A stretch of DNA of 64,000 nt from Alphaproteobacteria bacterium. Lineage in GTDB: Bacteria > Pseudomonadota > Alphaproteobacteria > Rhodobacterales > Rhodobacteraceae. Position 1 is the stretch's first letter, and the number at the start of each line of letters is the position of its first letter. The stretch lies in assembly GCA_030425925.1 (NCBI GenBank), contig JAUHZO010000002.1, positions 1-64,000 of the forward strand, in the 5' to 3' direction. The position numbers were made by a program, and so were the translations under genes. The notes beneath the pieces were generated by a model. It was given only the letters and a program-made list of their open reading frames with translations. It made no database searches and was not told the DNA's origin. This document shows positions 44,747 through 53,141 of this stretch, one piece after another.

Positions 44747-45480
44747 TCACCGAGCACTGCGATCAGCACCTCCCAAATGCCGTTCCCGGTAGTGCTGGCG
44801 CAGAAGGTCGACGCCATAGTCATTGCCATTGGGTGTTCTGACCACAGTGTGGACGTGGAACTTCAGGGCCTCTGAATCTGACAGGAACGGCCCGGGATGA
44901 TGATCGAATTCGATGAAGACGACGGGGCTTTGGATGCGGTAGTAAAATGCATCCGTCGGGCCATTCCCGCGATCCAGCAGAAATGTGTGGTGTCGAGATG
45001 TTCTTCGAACCGGGCCATTTGGGCTTGGCGCGGGCCAACGGGCATTTGACCGATATAGGTTTCCACGAGATCGAAAAGCACGATGCGGGCGGGCGTGGCG
45101 AAACGACTGGCCTCGACCCCTTCGAAGGGCACAATGCGGTTGTCCTGAAACGCGCCGCCCAGCATCGGATAGTCGGCAAAGTTTACCCTGCCGTCCGGCA
45201 AGTCGTCACCTGCGCGGGACCAGCCAAGCCGTGCCCAAGCCTGATGGTGGGCAGGCAGGCTGTTCATGAGCGCCAGGCCGCGACGTTCTTCGTCCTGAAA
45301 GAGTGTCAGGCCCTTGAAGCGGCCTTTGTCTGCATAGCAGATTTCGGCCCCGACAAAGCTGGGCGTGAGCACCATCTGACCACCGATGTTCATGCAGTTG
45401 ATGCACAGACGATGGCCCCAAAGCTGCCATCCCCACGGTGGACCTGCCACGTTTCTGTGCCGCCCCAAGTTCTCATTTAC
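44747..45480 (-). pseudogene. DUF3500 family protein, 5'-truncated and frameshifted
   Basis: On the minus strand a frame enters at VNENLGRH near 45480 and reads [32 protein letters not shown], and [14 protein letters not shown], all DUF3500-like. At about 44966 it must shift one frame to continue as [20 protein letters not shown] and [13 protein letters not shown] to a TGA at 44747-44749. The N-terminal third is missing. Both lesions together make a functional product very unlikely. The 240 bp between it and the molybdenum enzyme hold no recognisable gene. Confidence 0.7.
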
Positions 45481-45496
45481 GCAGCCTGAGCTTCGA

Positions 45497-46261
45497 AGCC
45501 CACTTCCGGCGATGCAGCTGCGCTGGCAGCCCATGCCCATCCCGGACGGTACTGCGGTGGACTTCCTCGACGGACTGGCGACGATCACCACCGCGGGCGA
45601 TGCCGCCATGCAGGCCGGAATCGCGAGCCACGCCTATGTGGCCAACAAGTCCATGGACTCGAAGTTCTTCATGAATGCAGATGGCGAGATGCTGTTTGTG
45701 CCGCAGCAGAACACGCTGCGCCTCGATACGGAGTTCGGCATCCTCATCGCCGAACCCGGCGAGGTTGTCGTCGTGCCGAAAGGCGTGCGCTTTCGCGTCG
45801 TCCTCGTGAACGGCCCGATCCGGGGCTACATCGCCGAAAACTACGGCGTGGCGCTGACCTTGCCCGAGCGCGGGCCGATCGGGGCCAACTGCCTCGCCAA
45901 TGCGCGGGACTTCCTCTACCCCGTCGCGGCCTATGAGGACCGGGAGGAACCCTGCGAGCTGTTCATGAAAGCCTCGGGCAAGATGTACCGCACGGTTCTT
46001 GCCCAATCGCCGCTGGACGTGGTGGCCCGGCACGGCAACTACGCGCCCTACAAACACGACCTCAGCCGGTTTGCCCCCGTCGGCGCAACCCTTTTCGACC
46101 ATCCCGACCCGTCGATCTTTCCAGTACTGACGTCGCCCAGCGACACACCCGGCACGGCGAATATCGACTTCGTGATCGTCCCCGAACGCTGGCTGGTCAT
46201 GGAGGACAGTTTTCGCCCGCCCTGATACCACATGAATGTCATGACCGAGTTCATGGGCTTA
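45497..46261 (+). pseudogene. hmgA: Homogentisate 1,2-dioxygenase remnant (truncated at both ends, internal nonsense codon)
   Basis: The frame starts inside the protein at [20 protein letters not shown] and runs through [31 protein letters not shown] and [19 protein letters not shown] to [18 protein letters not shown]. These are well-known HmgA segments. TGA at 46223-46225 stands where homologs have Trp after RPP; the frame goes on as YHMNVMTEFMGL and then loses similarity. About 100 N-terminal and 80 C-terminal residues of a normal 430-450 are absent, including part of the iron site. The normal enzyme opens homogentisate to maleylacetoacetate. It abuts the DUF3500 remnant head to head. Confidence 0.85.
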
Positions 46262-46347
46262 CCCGAACGAGTGGGACCGTCTGACCAGGAACTTCAGAAA
46301 GCCCGCGTAGGCTCTGCCAAAAGGGCCCGCTGGCCGGTGCTGCGTGC

Positions 46348-46371
46348 CGGTACCCGGGCGTACGGGTGCCG
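46348..46371 (-). terminator. Hairpin downstream of the IlvD/Edd gene
   Basis: CGGTACCCG and CGGGTGCCG pair over 9 bp with one wobble and a 6-base loop, 25 bp beyond the stop of the minus-strand dehydratase gene. No T-run is evident. It separates that gene from the hmgA remnant. Confidence 0.4.
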
Positions 46372-46396
46372 TCGGTCGCGCGGGGCCGGCAGGCGC

Positions 46397-48091
46397 TCAG
46401 GTCTTGTCGGGGCGGGTCAGAACGGCGCCTTCGTGGACCGGGCCGACAGTGCGGCGATAGATGTCCAGCCAGCCTGCCGGGGCCTCCAGACCGAACCGGC
46501 CTGCGTCGATTCCGCGCGCAGCGAAACTGTCCTCACCGACCAGCAGATCGACCCGGCCTTCGGTCACGTCGATCTCGATCTCGTCGCCGGGCTCGAGAGC
46601 GGCGAGCGGCCCGCCGGCGGCGGCCTCGGGCGAGGCTTCGGCGACCACCAGCCCTTTGTTGACAAGGCCCGAAACCTGGCCCTCGGTGATCACCGCAACC
46701 TCCTCGATCAGCCCCGCGCCGTCGAGGGCGAAGACCACGGCAGAGGTCAATGCCATGCCCGGCCCGCCCTTCACGCCGAGACCGCGCAGCACGATCACGT
46801 CGCCCGGGCGCACCTCGCCCGCGCGGATGCCCGCCACGGCCTCGTCCCGGCTGGCGTAGATGCGCGCCGGTCCGCGGTGCTGCATCTTGCGCGCCCCGCG
46901 CCCGCCCAGCCGCACGATCCCGCCGCCGGGTAGCAGCGTGCCGCGCAGGATGTTGATGGTGGGCCGGTCCGACAGGGGATCGTCGAGGCGGCGCACCGTG
47001 TCGCCCGCAGGCTCTGGCGCCGCGGCCACCTCGTCACCCATGGCGCGGCCCGTGACGGTCAGCGGGTCGGGGTCGAGCAGGCGTTCCAGCCGCTTCAGCA
47101 CCGCCCGCGCGCCGCCTGCCGCCTCCAGTTCTTCGGTCAGGGTGGGGCCGTTCGGGCGCACATCGGTCAGGAGCGGGACCTCGCGCGCCATGCGCTGAAA
47201 GAGCGCCATCACGTCGGTGCCGAGCCCGGCCTCCACCGCGATGGCCTGCAGATGCTTGACGCAATTGATCGAGCCCGACACCGCCAGCACCATGCGCACC
47301 GCGTTCCGGATCGCGGCCTCGGTCAGGATGTCGCGCGGTCTGAGATCCTCCTCCACCAGCGCGACGATTCGCCGGCCGGCCGCCCGGGCACCTTGGAGCA
47401 TCGTGGCGCTGTCGGCCCGCACCGGGGCGGAGCCGGGCAGGCACATCCCCAGCGCCTCGGTCACCATATGCATGGAGTTCGCCGTGCCCATGCCCGCGCA
47501 GACGCCGGGCGACCGGATCGCGTTGTCGGCCATGGCGGCGAGTTCATCCACCGTCAGCGCACCCGCGGTGACGTAGGAGGATTTCAGGAACACGTCCTCG
47601 ATATCCACATGCGCACCGCGGTATTCGCCGCTGGCCTGGTAGCCGCAGATCACGACGATCGAAGGTATGTTGAGCCGGGCGGCGGCCATCGTCTGACCCG
47701 GCGCGGTCTTGTCGCAAGACGCGAGCAACACCATCCCGTCCAGCAGCGCGCCCTCGACCTGGACCTCGATATCGTTGGCGATCAGGTCGCGGGCGGGCAG
47801 GATGTAGGCACCCGCGCGGCCTGCCGAGGTCATGAAGTCGGAAGGGGCGGCGGTACGGACCTCGAACGGAACGGCACCCGCATCGCGGATGGCCTGCTTG
47901 ACCTCGGCTGCGACACCATCGAGATGGGCAAAGCAGATGGCCAGTTCGGACGAGGTGTTCACCACCGCGATCTTGGGCTTTTCCATGTCCGCATCGCTCA
48001 GCCCCAATGCGCGCCACATCGCCCGGCGTCCGGCCCAGAGCGGCGTGCCCGGTTCCAGGTTCGAACGGTAGCGCCTCTTGCCCTCGTCCAT
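46397..48091 (-). CDS. IlvD/Edd family dehydratase
   Basis: The 564-residue enzyme starts at ATG 48089-48091 after GGAGGAGAGCC. It has the cysteines of this iron-sulfur dehydratase family: one in LASCDKTAPGQT and one in GVCAGMGTANSM. PAPSD-like IVVNT opening (KIAVVNTSSELAICFAHLDG) and the C-terminal swivel domain (GPGMALTSAVVFALDG) are present. Family members dehydrate dihydroxy acids in amino acid synthesis (IlvD), 6-phosphogluconate (Edd) or sugar acids. Its catabolic neighbours favour a sugar acid or other 2,3-dihydroxy acid over branched-chain synthesis. It is divergent from an FAD oxidoreductase gene with 152 bp between them. Confidence 0.88.
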   Translation of the reverse strand: MDEGKRRYRSNLEPGTPLWAGRRAMWRALGLSDADMEKPKIAVVNTSSELAICFAHLDGVAAEVKQAIRDAGAVPFEVRTAAPSDFMTSAGRAGAYILPARDLIANDIEVQVEGALLDGMVLLASCDKTAPGQTMAAARLNIPSIVVICGYQASGEYRGAHVDIEDVFLKSSYVTAGALTVDELAAMADNAIRSPGVCAGMGTANSMHMVTEALGMCLPGSAPVRADSATMLQGARAAGRRIVALVEEDLRPRDILTEAAIRNAVRMVLAVSGSINCVKHLQAIAVEAGLGTDVMALFQRMAREVPLLTDVRPNGPTLTEELEAAGGARAVLKRLERLLDPDPLTVTGRAMGDEVAAAPEPAGDTVRRLDDPLSDRPTINILRGTLLPGGGIVRLGGRGARKMQHRGPARIYASRDEAVAGIRAGEVRPGDVIVLRGLGVKGGPGMALTSAVVFALDGAGLIEEVAVITEGQVSGLVNKGLVVAEASPEAAAGGPLAALEPGDEIEIDVTEGRVDLLVGEDSFAARGIDAGRFGLEAPAGWLDIYRRTVGPVHEGAVLTRPDKT

Positions 48092-48123
48092 CGGCTCTCC
48101 TCCCTCTGCGACGGTCGCCTTGT

Positions 48124-48154
48124 TTCCGCTACGCCCGTTCCGCCCGCAGCGGAA
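48124..48154. promoter_or_regulatory. Inverted repeat in the dehydratase/oxidoreductase divergent promoter
   Basis: TTCCGCT (48124-48130) and AGCGGAA (48148-48154) form a perfect 7-bp inverted repeat with a 17-bp spacer, midway between two divergent starts. It is a candidate operator, possibly for the LysR-type regulator at 49778. Confidence 0.35.
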
Positions 48155-48243
48155 GTGAAAGCTGTTTTCGCGAAGCGTCGGGTTCCGGCGGGCGCGCCTG
48201 CATGGCATCAGACTGAAACCGCAGACCGACAGGAGCCAGAGCC

Positions 48244-49722
48244 ATGACCGACGATCAGCCGCGCGTGCAGGAGATCCGGCAGACCGAAGAGCGGTTCCTG
48301 TCCTCCGACATCTTCGAGACCACAAGGCGGGTCTTTCCGCCGCGCAACGGTCAGGGCACCGTGACCGAGCCCGCCCGCGAGGTGCCGGTCTATCACAACT
48401 GCGACGTTCTGGTCGTAGGCGGCGGGCCGGCGGGCACCGCGGCCGCCCTGGCAGCGGCGCGTGCAGGTGCCGACGTGGTCGTGCTCGAACGCTACAATCA
48501 CCTGGGCGGGCTTTCGACCGGCGGTGTCGTGATCTGGATCGACCGCATGACCGACTGGGAGGGCAACCTCGTCATCCGGGGCTTTGCCGAAGAGGTGTTC
48601 GACCGTCTGCCCCGGGATGCGGTGGCCGGGCCCGAGCGCGACCTCTGGGGGGTCAAGGACGCCGACCTGGCCAAGTACTGGCGGCTGCGCACTTCGGCCT
48701 TCCATGGAATCGTCACCTGGGCGCCGACGATCGACCCCGAGCGGATGAAGCTCCTGAGCCAGGAGATCCTGATCGAGAACGGCGTGCGCATCGTGTTCCA
48801 TTCCTGGATGGCCCTGCCCATCGTCAGGGATGGCGCGGTCAAGGGCGTGGTCTTTGAATCCAAGGAAGGCCGCCAGGCGCTGATGGCCAAGGTCGTGGTG
48901 GACTGCACCGGCGACGGCGATGTCTTTGCCCGCGCAGGCGGTGCGTTCGACACCGATATCGAAGAAGGCGATGTCCACCATTCCGCCAATACCGGCTTCA
49001 TGCTGGGCGGTGCGGACATGGACACCTGGCTCGATTTCCGCCTGAACGAAGAAGCCGCCTTTGCCGAGTTCATGCAGCTTGGCCGCCAGACCCTGGGCTT
49101 TTTCCAGCCGCCCTACGTGTCCTGGCGCAGCGATATCGCGCTCTTTCTGGGGCCGCGGCAATCGGGGCTTTCGGCGCTGGACGTCGACGACCAGACCGAG
49201 CTCGAGATCCGCTCGCACCGCTTCATGGAGGCCCATTGCGCGTTTTTCCGCAAGCACGCGCCGGGGTTCCAGAACGCCTACATGCTTTTGTCTGCGCCGC
49301 AGCTTGGGGTGCGCCACACCCGGCGTCTGGCCGGCATGGGCCGGATCGAGCGCGGGCAATGGTCGTCGGGCCGGCCCTTTGCCGACGAGGTGGGGGTCAG
49401 CCCGTCGGTTTCGCCCAAGTTCCCGGTGATCTCGGTGCCTTACGGTGCGCTGGTGCCATCCCGGCTTGACGGGCTTCTGGCGGCAGGGCGGCACGTGTCC
49501 TGCGACGCCAATTCCCATGGGTTCATGCGCGAAATCCCGCAGTGCTGGCTGACCGGGCAGGCGGCGGGTGCCGCGGCGGCACTGGCTGCGAACGGAGGCG
49601 TAGAGCCCCGCGCGGTGGACATCGCCGAGCTGCAGGCCAGCCTGCGCAAGCAGGGCGTGTTCATCCGGGATGCCGCCCCTGCGACGCAGCGCAGCGACGC
49701 GCCGGAGGCGGTCGCCCGCTAG
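48244..49722 (+). CDS. FAD-dependent oxidoreductase (FAD_oxidored family)
   Basis: The 492-residue flavoprotein has the dinucleotide motif VVGGGPAGTAAALAAARAGA at about residues 57-76, then HLGGLSTGGVV, VVDCTGDGDVFARAG and a late second FAD segment (LLAAGRHVSCDANSHGFMRE). This layout is that of FAD_oxidored proteins related to fumarate reductase-like and glucose-inhibited division-type enzymes. No signal peptide. The substrate is unknown. It is divergent from the IlvD/Edd dehydratase and followed 55 bp later by a LysR gene on the same strand, so these three probably form one regulated unit. Confidence 0.85.
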   Translation: MTDDQPRVQEIRQTEERFLSSDIFETTRRVFPPRNGQGTVTEPAREVPVYHNCDVLVVGGGPAGTAAALAAARAGADVVVLERYNHLGGLSTGGVVIWIDRMTDWEGNLVIRGFAEEVFDRLPRDAVAGPERDLWGVKDADLAKYWRLRTSAFHGIVTWAPTIDPERMKLLSQEILIENGVRIVFHSWMALPIVRDGAVKGVVFESKEGRQALMAKVVVDCTGDGDVFARAGGAFDTDIEEGDVHHSANTGFMLGGADMDTWLDFRLNEEAAFAEFMQLGRQTLGFFQPPYVSWRSDIALFLGPRQSGLSALDVDDQTELEIRSHRFMEAHCAFFRKHAPGFQNAYMLLSAPQLGVRHTRRLAGMGRIERGQWSSGRPFADEVGVSPSVSPKFPVISVPYGALVPSRLDGLLAAGRHVSCDANSHGFMREIPQCWLTGQAAGAAAALAANGGVEPRAVDIAELQASLRKQGVFIRDAAPATQRSDAPEAVAR

Positions 49723-49777
49723 CTTTCCGCATGACAAAGGGCGGGTCGCACTCTAGCGTGGCGGGAAAAGACCCGCC

Positions 49778-50680
49778 ATGCAGCAAGACATCCTGAACAT
49801 CCGCGCCTTTCTGGTCTCGGCCCGCACCGGCAGCTTTTCCGCTGCCGCGCGGGAGATCGGCGTCAGCCCCTCCATCGTGACCAAGCGGGTCACCCGGCTT
49901 GAGGATCGGGTGGGCGTACGGTTGTTCGAGCGAACGACGCGGCGGATCATGCTCACCCGCGAGGGGGAACAATTGCGCCCGCATCTGCAGAAGATCGTGC
50001 GCGAACTGGACGACGCCCTGGACAGCTTTGCGACCATCCCGGACGGGATCACGGGCACCTTGCGCGTGCGCGCGCCGACCACCGTGAACGCGCTGCATAT
50101 CGGCCCGGTGCTGGGCCGGTTCCAGGCGGCCAACCCCGGCGTCTCGACGGAACTGGTCCTGCTCGACCGGCTGGTCAACCCGCTGGAGGAGGGGTTCGAC
50201 CTGTCGCTGGGCGCGTTGCCGAAAAGCTGGCCGCATGTCGTGGATATCCCGCTCTGCCGATACGAACGCGTGCTTTGCGCTGCGCCCGACTATCTGGAGC
50301 GCGTCGGCCGACCCGTGCACCCGTCCGACCTGACCGACCATGCCTGCCTGACATTCCTGCCCACGGGCACCGTCTGGACCTTCGAGGGACAGGCGGGCCA
50401 GATCGACGTGCAAGTGCACGGGGTCTATTCGGCCAACGACGTCTCGCTCCTGCACGATGCGGCACTGGCCGGTGCGGGGCTTGCGATCCTGAACCGGTTC
50501 ATGGTGCGCGCCGACCTGGCCGAAGGGCGGCTGGTGGAACTGATGCCGGACAATCCTCCCCAGACCTTCTGGCTCAAGGCACTGATGCCGCGGGGCAGCG
50601 CGCGCAAGCCCGCGCTGATGGCCCTGATCGAGCATCTGCGGCACGAATACGACCCGGTCCCGCCATGGGACCGGGCCTGA
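49778..50680 (+). CDS. LysR-family transcriptional regulator
   Basis: The 300-residue protein has the N-terminal winged helix (SARTGSFSAAAREIGVSPSI, RLEDRVGVRLFERTTRR) and a C-terminal effector domain. The short start MQQDILNIRAFL is typical. It converges on the TRAP binding-protein gene with 19 bp between stops. It may control the FAD oxidoreductase/dehydratase pair or the TRAP and amidohydrolase genes; effector unknown. Confidence 0.9.
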   Translation: MQQDILNIRAFLVSARTGSFSAAAREIGVSPSIVTKRVTRLEDRVGVRLFERTTRRIMLTREGEQLRPHLQKIVRELDDALDSFATIPDGITGTLRVRAPTTVNALHIGPVLGRFQAANPGVSTELVLLDRLVNPLEEGFDLSLGALPKSWPHVVDIPLCRYERVLCAAPDYLERVGRPVHPSDLTDHACLTFLPTGTVWTFEGQAGQIDVQVHGVYSANDVSLLHDAALAGAGLAILNRFMVRADLAEGRLVELMPDNPPQTFWLKALMPRGSARKPALMALIEHLRHEYDPVPPWDRA

Positions 50681-50699
50681 AACGCGATCCGGAAGCGCG

Positions 50700-51815
50700 T
50701 CAGAGCGCGTCGGGATCGACCTTGGAATAGACCTCGCGCCGGATCGCCTCGCGGAAGGCCTCGGGGTCGTCGCCGACCTCTTCGGCGATGATGGTCTTCC
50801 AGCGTTCGTAGGACGCGAGATAGAAATCCAGGATCGCCTCGGGGTTCTCGACGCCCGCCTTCTTGGCGTTCTCGACATTCAGCCCGTACTGGATCTCGTC
50901 GCGCTGGCGCATGACCTCCTGGAAATCCTCGCCGCCGTCGACAAAGGTGATGCCGGCTGCCTTGCCCGCGTCGATGGCGATCTGGTCGCCCTCGATGTTG
51001 GCGTCGAAGGTCGCCATGGTGACAAGGTCGGGCGTCAGGTCGATATGCGCGGCGCGCTGCTCGGGCGTCATGGACTGCCACGCATCGCGGTTGACATACA
51101 TCAGCACCGGCGGTCCGCCCATGCCCATCGGAGCGTTGATGACCGTGTCGGTCATGTCCTTGAGACCAAAGGAGTTCAGCCACTGCACCGAGCCCAGCAC
51201 GCAGTCCAGCGTGCCGCGTTCCATCGCGGTGGGAAACTCGTTGCCGGTCATCGACACCGGCGTGCCGCCGAGCAGTTCGATGATCGACACGCCGCCGCCC
51301 GAGCCGCGGATCTTCAGCCCCTGGAGATCGGCCATCGTGCGCGGCTCGCCCCGGCACATGAACAGGTAGGGCGACGTGCCGTAGCCGCCGAAGCCGACCG
51401 CGTCGTTGCGGTTGAACTCGTCCTTGCATTGCGGGCAGCCCAGCATCAGCGTCTCGTTCATCGCGCCGACCGAGGCGAGGAAATCGTCGCCGATCAGCGA
51501 ATGCGAAAAGATGAGGTTCGTGGCCGGCAGCATGCGCGGCTGGTAGGGGGCCATGGTCAGGCCCGCATCCATCAGCCCGGTGCCCACCGCCTCGGGCGTG
51601 GCCGCGCCGCTGGCCAACTGAGAGCCGGGCACGAATTTCCAGGTCACCTCGCCGCCGGTCGCCTCCTCGACCATGGCAAGATAGGGCTGCAATGCCTTGG
51701 TGTTGACGCGGTGCGATGCGCCGAACCACGATCCGTAGACATATTCGTCGGCCTGCGCAGGGGCCATGGCCAGCATCAGGGCCGCGGCCGCGCAGGCGGT
51801 CAGTGAGACTTTCAT
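50700..51815 (-). CDS. TRAP transporter substrate-binding protein (DctP type) with four conserved cysteines
   Basis: The 371-residue product starts at 51815 after GGGAGGACC and has a signal peptide (MKVSLTACAAAALMLAMAPA, cut near AQA). A DctP fold follows. Cysteines at 127 and 130 (LGCPQCKDEF), 154 (LFMCRGEP) and 205 (GTLDCVLG) match those of the second TRAP binding protein at 58538, suggesting two disulfides in the periplasm. No DctQ or DctM gene is adjacent; the two membrane pairs at 56614-61475 are candidates. It is divergent from the amidohydrolase operon, with paired inverted repeats between. The solute is unknown, probably an organic acid. Confidence 0.88.
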   Translation of the reverse strand: MKVSLTACAAAALMLAMAPAQADEYVYGSWFGASHRVNTKALQPYLAMVEEATGGEVTWKFVPGSQLASGAATPEAVGTGLMDAGLTMAPYQPRMLPATNLIFSHSLIGDDFLASVGAMNETLMLGCPQCKDEFNRNDAVGFGGYGTSPYLFMCRGEPRTMADLQGLKIRGSGGGVSIIELLGGTPVSMTGNEFPTAMERGTLDCVLGSVQWLNSFGLKDMTDTVINAPMGMGGPPVLMYVNRDAWQSMTPEQRAAHIDLTPDLVTMATFDANIEGDQIAIDAGKAAGITFVDGGEDFQEVMRQRDEIQYGLNVENAKKAGVENPEAILDFYLASYERWKTIIAEEVGDDPEAFREAIRREVYSKVDPDAL

Positions 51816-51941
51816 CCTTGGTCCTCCCATATTGGTGCGGGAAGCCGGAACCGCGCCCGTGCTGCGGCGGCTCGCCGCACACGACCACGATGGCGAGCGG
51901 GATTGGCCATCACAATAGGCCAAATCGCGGATTATGACTGC

Positions 51942-52005
51942 ACGATTCGCGAAAGGCGGCTCCTGTGCGGTCCACGCTTGAGGCAAAAGAGTTTTCGCGA
52001 TTCGT
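51942..52005. promoter_or_regulatory. Two-site inverted repeat in the TRAP/amidohydrolase divergent promoter
   Basis: ACGATTCGCGAAA (51942-51954) and TTTCGCGATTCGT (51993-52005) are inverted copies with one mismatch, centres about 51 bp apart. A further inverted repeat TTGGCC/GGCCAA with a 9-bp spacer lies at 51903-51923. The arrangement suits a dimeric regulator bound at two sites to control both directions. Confidence 0.5.
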
Positions 52006-52067
52006 TATGTTCTCAGCCTTTCACACCGCGCTCTATGTTGAAGCGTGGCAGCAGGAAGGAGCATGCC

Positions 52068-53141
52068 GTGACCCGTCTTCCGAGGATAGATGTCGACTTC
52101 CACGTGCCGCAGGCACCGATGGCCGATCTGCTGGGGTATCTGGACACCTACTTCCGCCAGCAGGTCACGGATCGCGAGATCCATACCCAGCCGTTCCGGC
52201 TGTCCTCTTACCCGGCCAACTCACCGCTGACCTGCGGTGCTGTACTGGCCGACCGCCCCGTGCCCGAGGCGCTCGATGCGCTGGGGTCGGACATCGCCAT
52301 CGCGTCGGACCTGCATGGCGTCGTGTCGCTGCACAACCCGGACATGCGGGCGGCGCTCATGTCCGCGGTCAACGATCACCTGGCCGCCACGTGGCTCGAC
52401 ACCGATCCCCGCCTGCGCGGGTCGATCTACGTGTCGATGGAGGATGCCGACCTGGCCGTGGCCGAGATCGAGCGGCTGGCGCCCGATCCGCGCTTTGTCC
52501 AGGTGCTGGTGCTGGCCGCGCAGGAAGCCCCGCATGGCCAGCGCCGCTTCTGGCCGATCTGGGAGGCCGCTGCACGACACGGGCTGACGCTGGCCATTCA
52601 CGCCGGAGGCGTTTTTCGCCTGGCACCCAGCGTCGCGGGCTGGCCTGCCTACCAGTTCGAGGATTACGTGATCCAGTCGCAGACCTTCGAGAACATCCTG
52701 GTCAGCCTGATCGGCGAGGGCGTTTTCCAGAAATTCCCCGACCTGCGCGTGGTCTTCCTGGAAAGCGGCTTTGCCTGGCTGCCCATGACGCTGTGGCGGA
52801 TGGACAAGACCTGGCGCGGCACAAGGCAAGAGGTGCCGTGGCTCGACCGGCCGCCGTCCGAGATCATCCGCGACCGGGTGTTCGTGTCGCTCATTCCCTG
52901 CGATCCGCCCGGGCCGGACGAGGTGCGGCAGGTGCTCACGCATCTGGGCGGCACCGACATGCTGCTTTACGCCAGCGACCATCCCCACCGCCAGTTCGAC
53001 GGGCACGATCCTCTGCCCGAGGGGCTGCCGGAGGCCGATCTGCCGGCGATCCTGGCGGGGAACGCGTTGCGTGCCTATCCGCGCCTGGCCGCCGACCCTG
53101 CCGTTTCCCGCCTTGCGCCCCGCAAACAGGAGGCCGTCTGA
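52068..53141 (+). CDS. Amidohydrolase family protein (COG2159/ACMSD-like) 1
   Basis: A GTG start at 52068 with AGGAAGGAG just upstream gives 357 residues. The metal site begins with D-x-D-x-H (IDVDFHVP), followed by AIHAGG and a C-terminal YASDHPH aspartate. This is the pattern of decarboxylase and hydrolase members of the family (ACMSD, LigW/LigJ-like). It overlaps a second, related amidohydrolase by one base, and a Rieske protein follows. The three likely work on one substrate. No signal peptide. Confidence 0.85.
   Translation: MTRLPRIDVDFHVPQAPMADLLGYLDTYFRQQVTDREIHTQPFRLSSYPANSPLTCGAVLADRPVPEALDALGSDIAIASDLHGVVSLHNPDMRAALMSAVNDHLAATWLDTDPRLRGSIYVSMEDADLAVAEIERLAPDPRFVQVLVLAAQEAPHGQRRFWPIWEAAARHGLTLAIHAGGVFRLAPSVAGWPAYQFEDYVIQSQTFENILVSLIGEGVFQKFPDLRVVFLESGFAWLPMTLWRMDKTWRGTRQEVPWLDRPPSEIIRDRVFVSLIPCDPPGPDEVRQVLTHLGGTDMLLYASDHPHRQFDGHDPLPEGLPEADLPAILAGNALRAYPRLAADPAVSRLAPRKQEAV

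Noticed and set aside
46397-48091. Naming the dehydratase ilvD
   Set aside because: The catabolic neighbourhood and absence of branched-chain amino acid genes do not support a biosynthetic role; family-level naming is safer.
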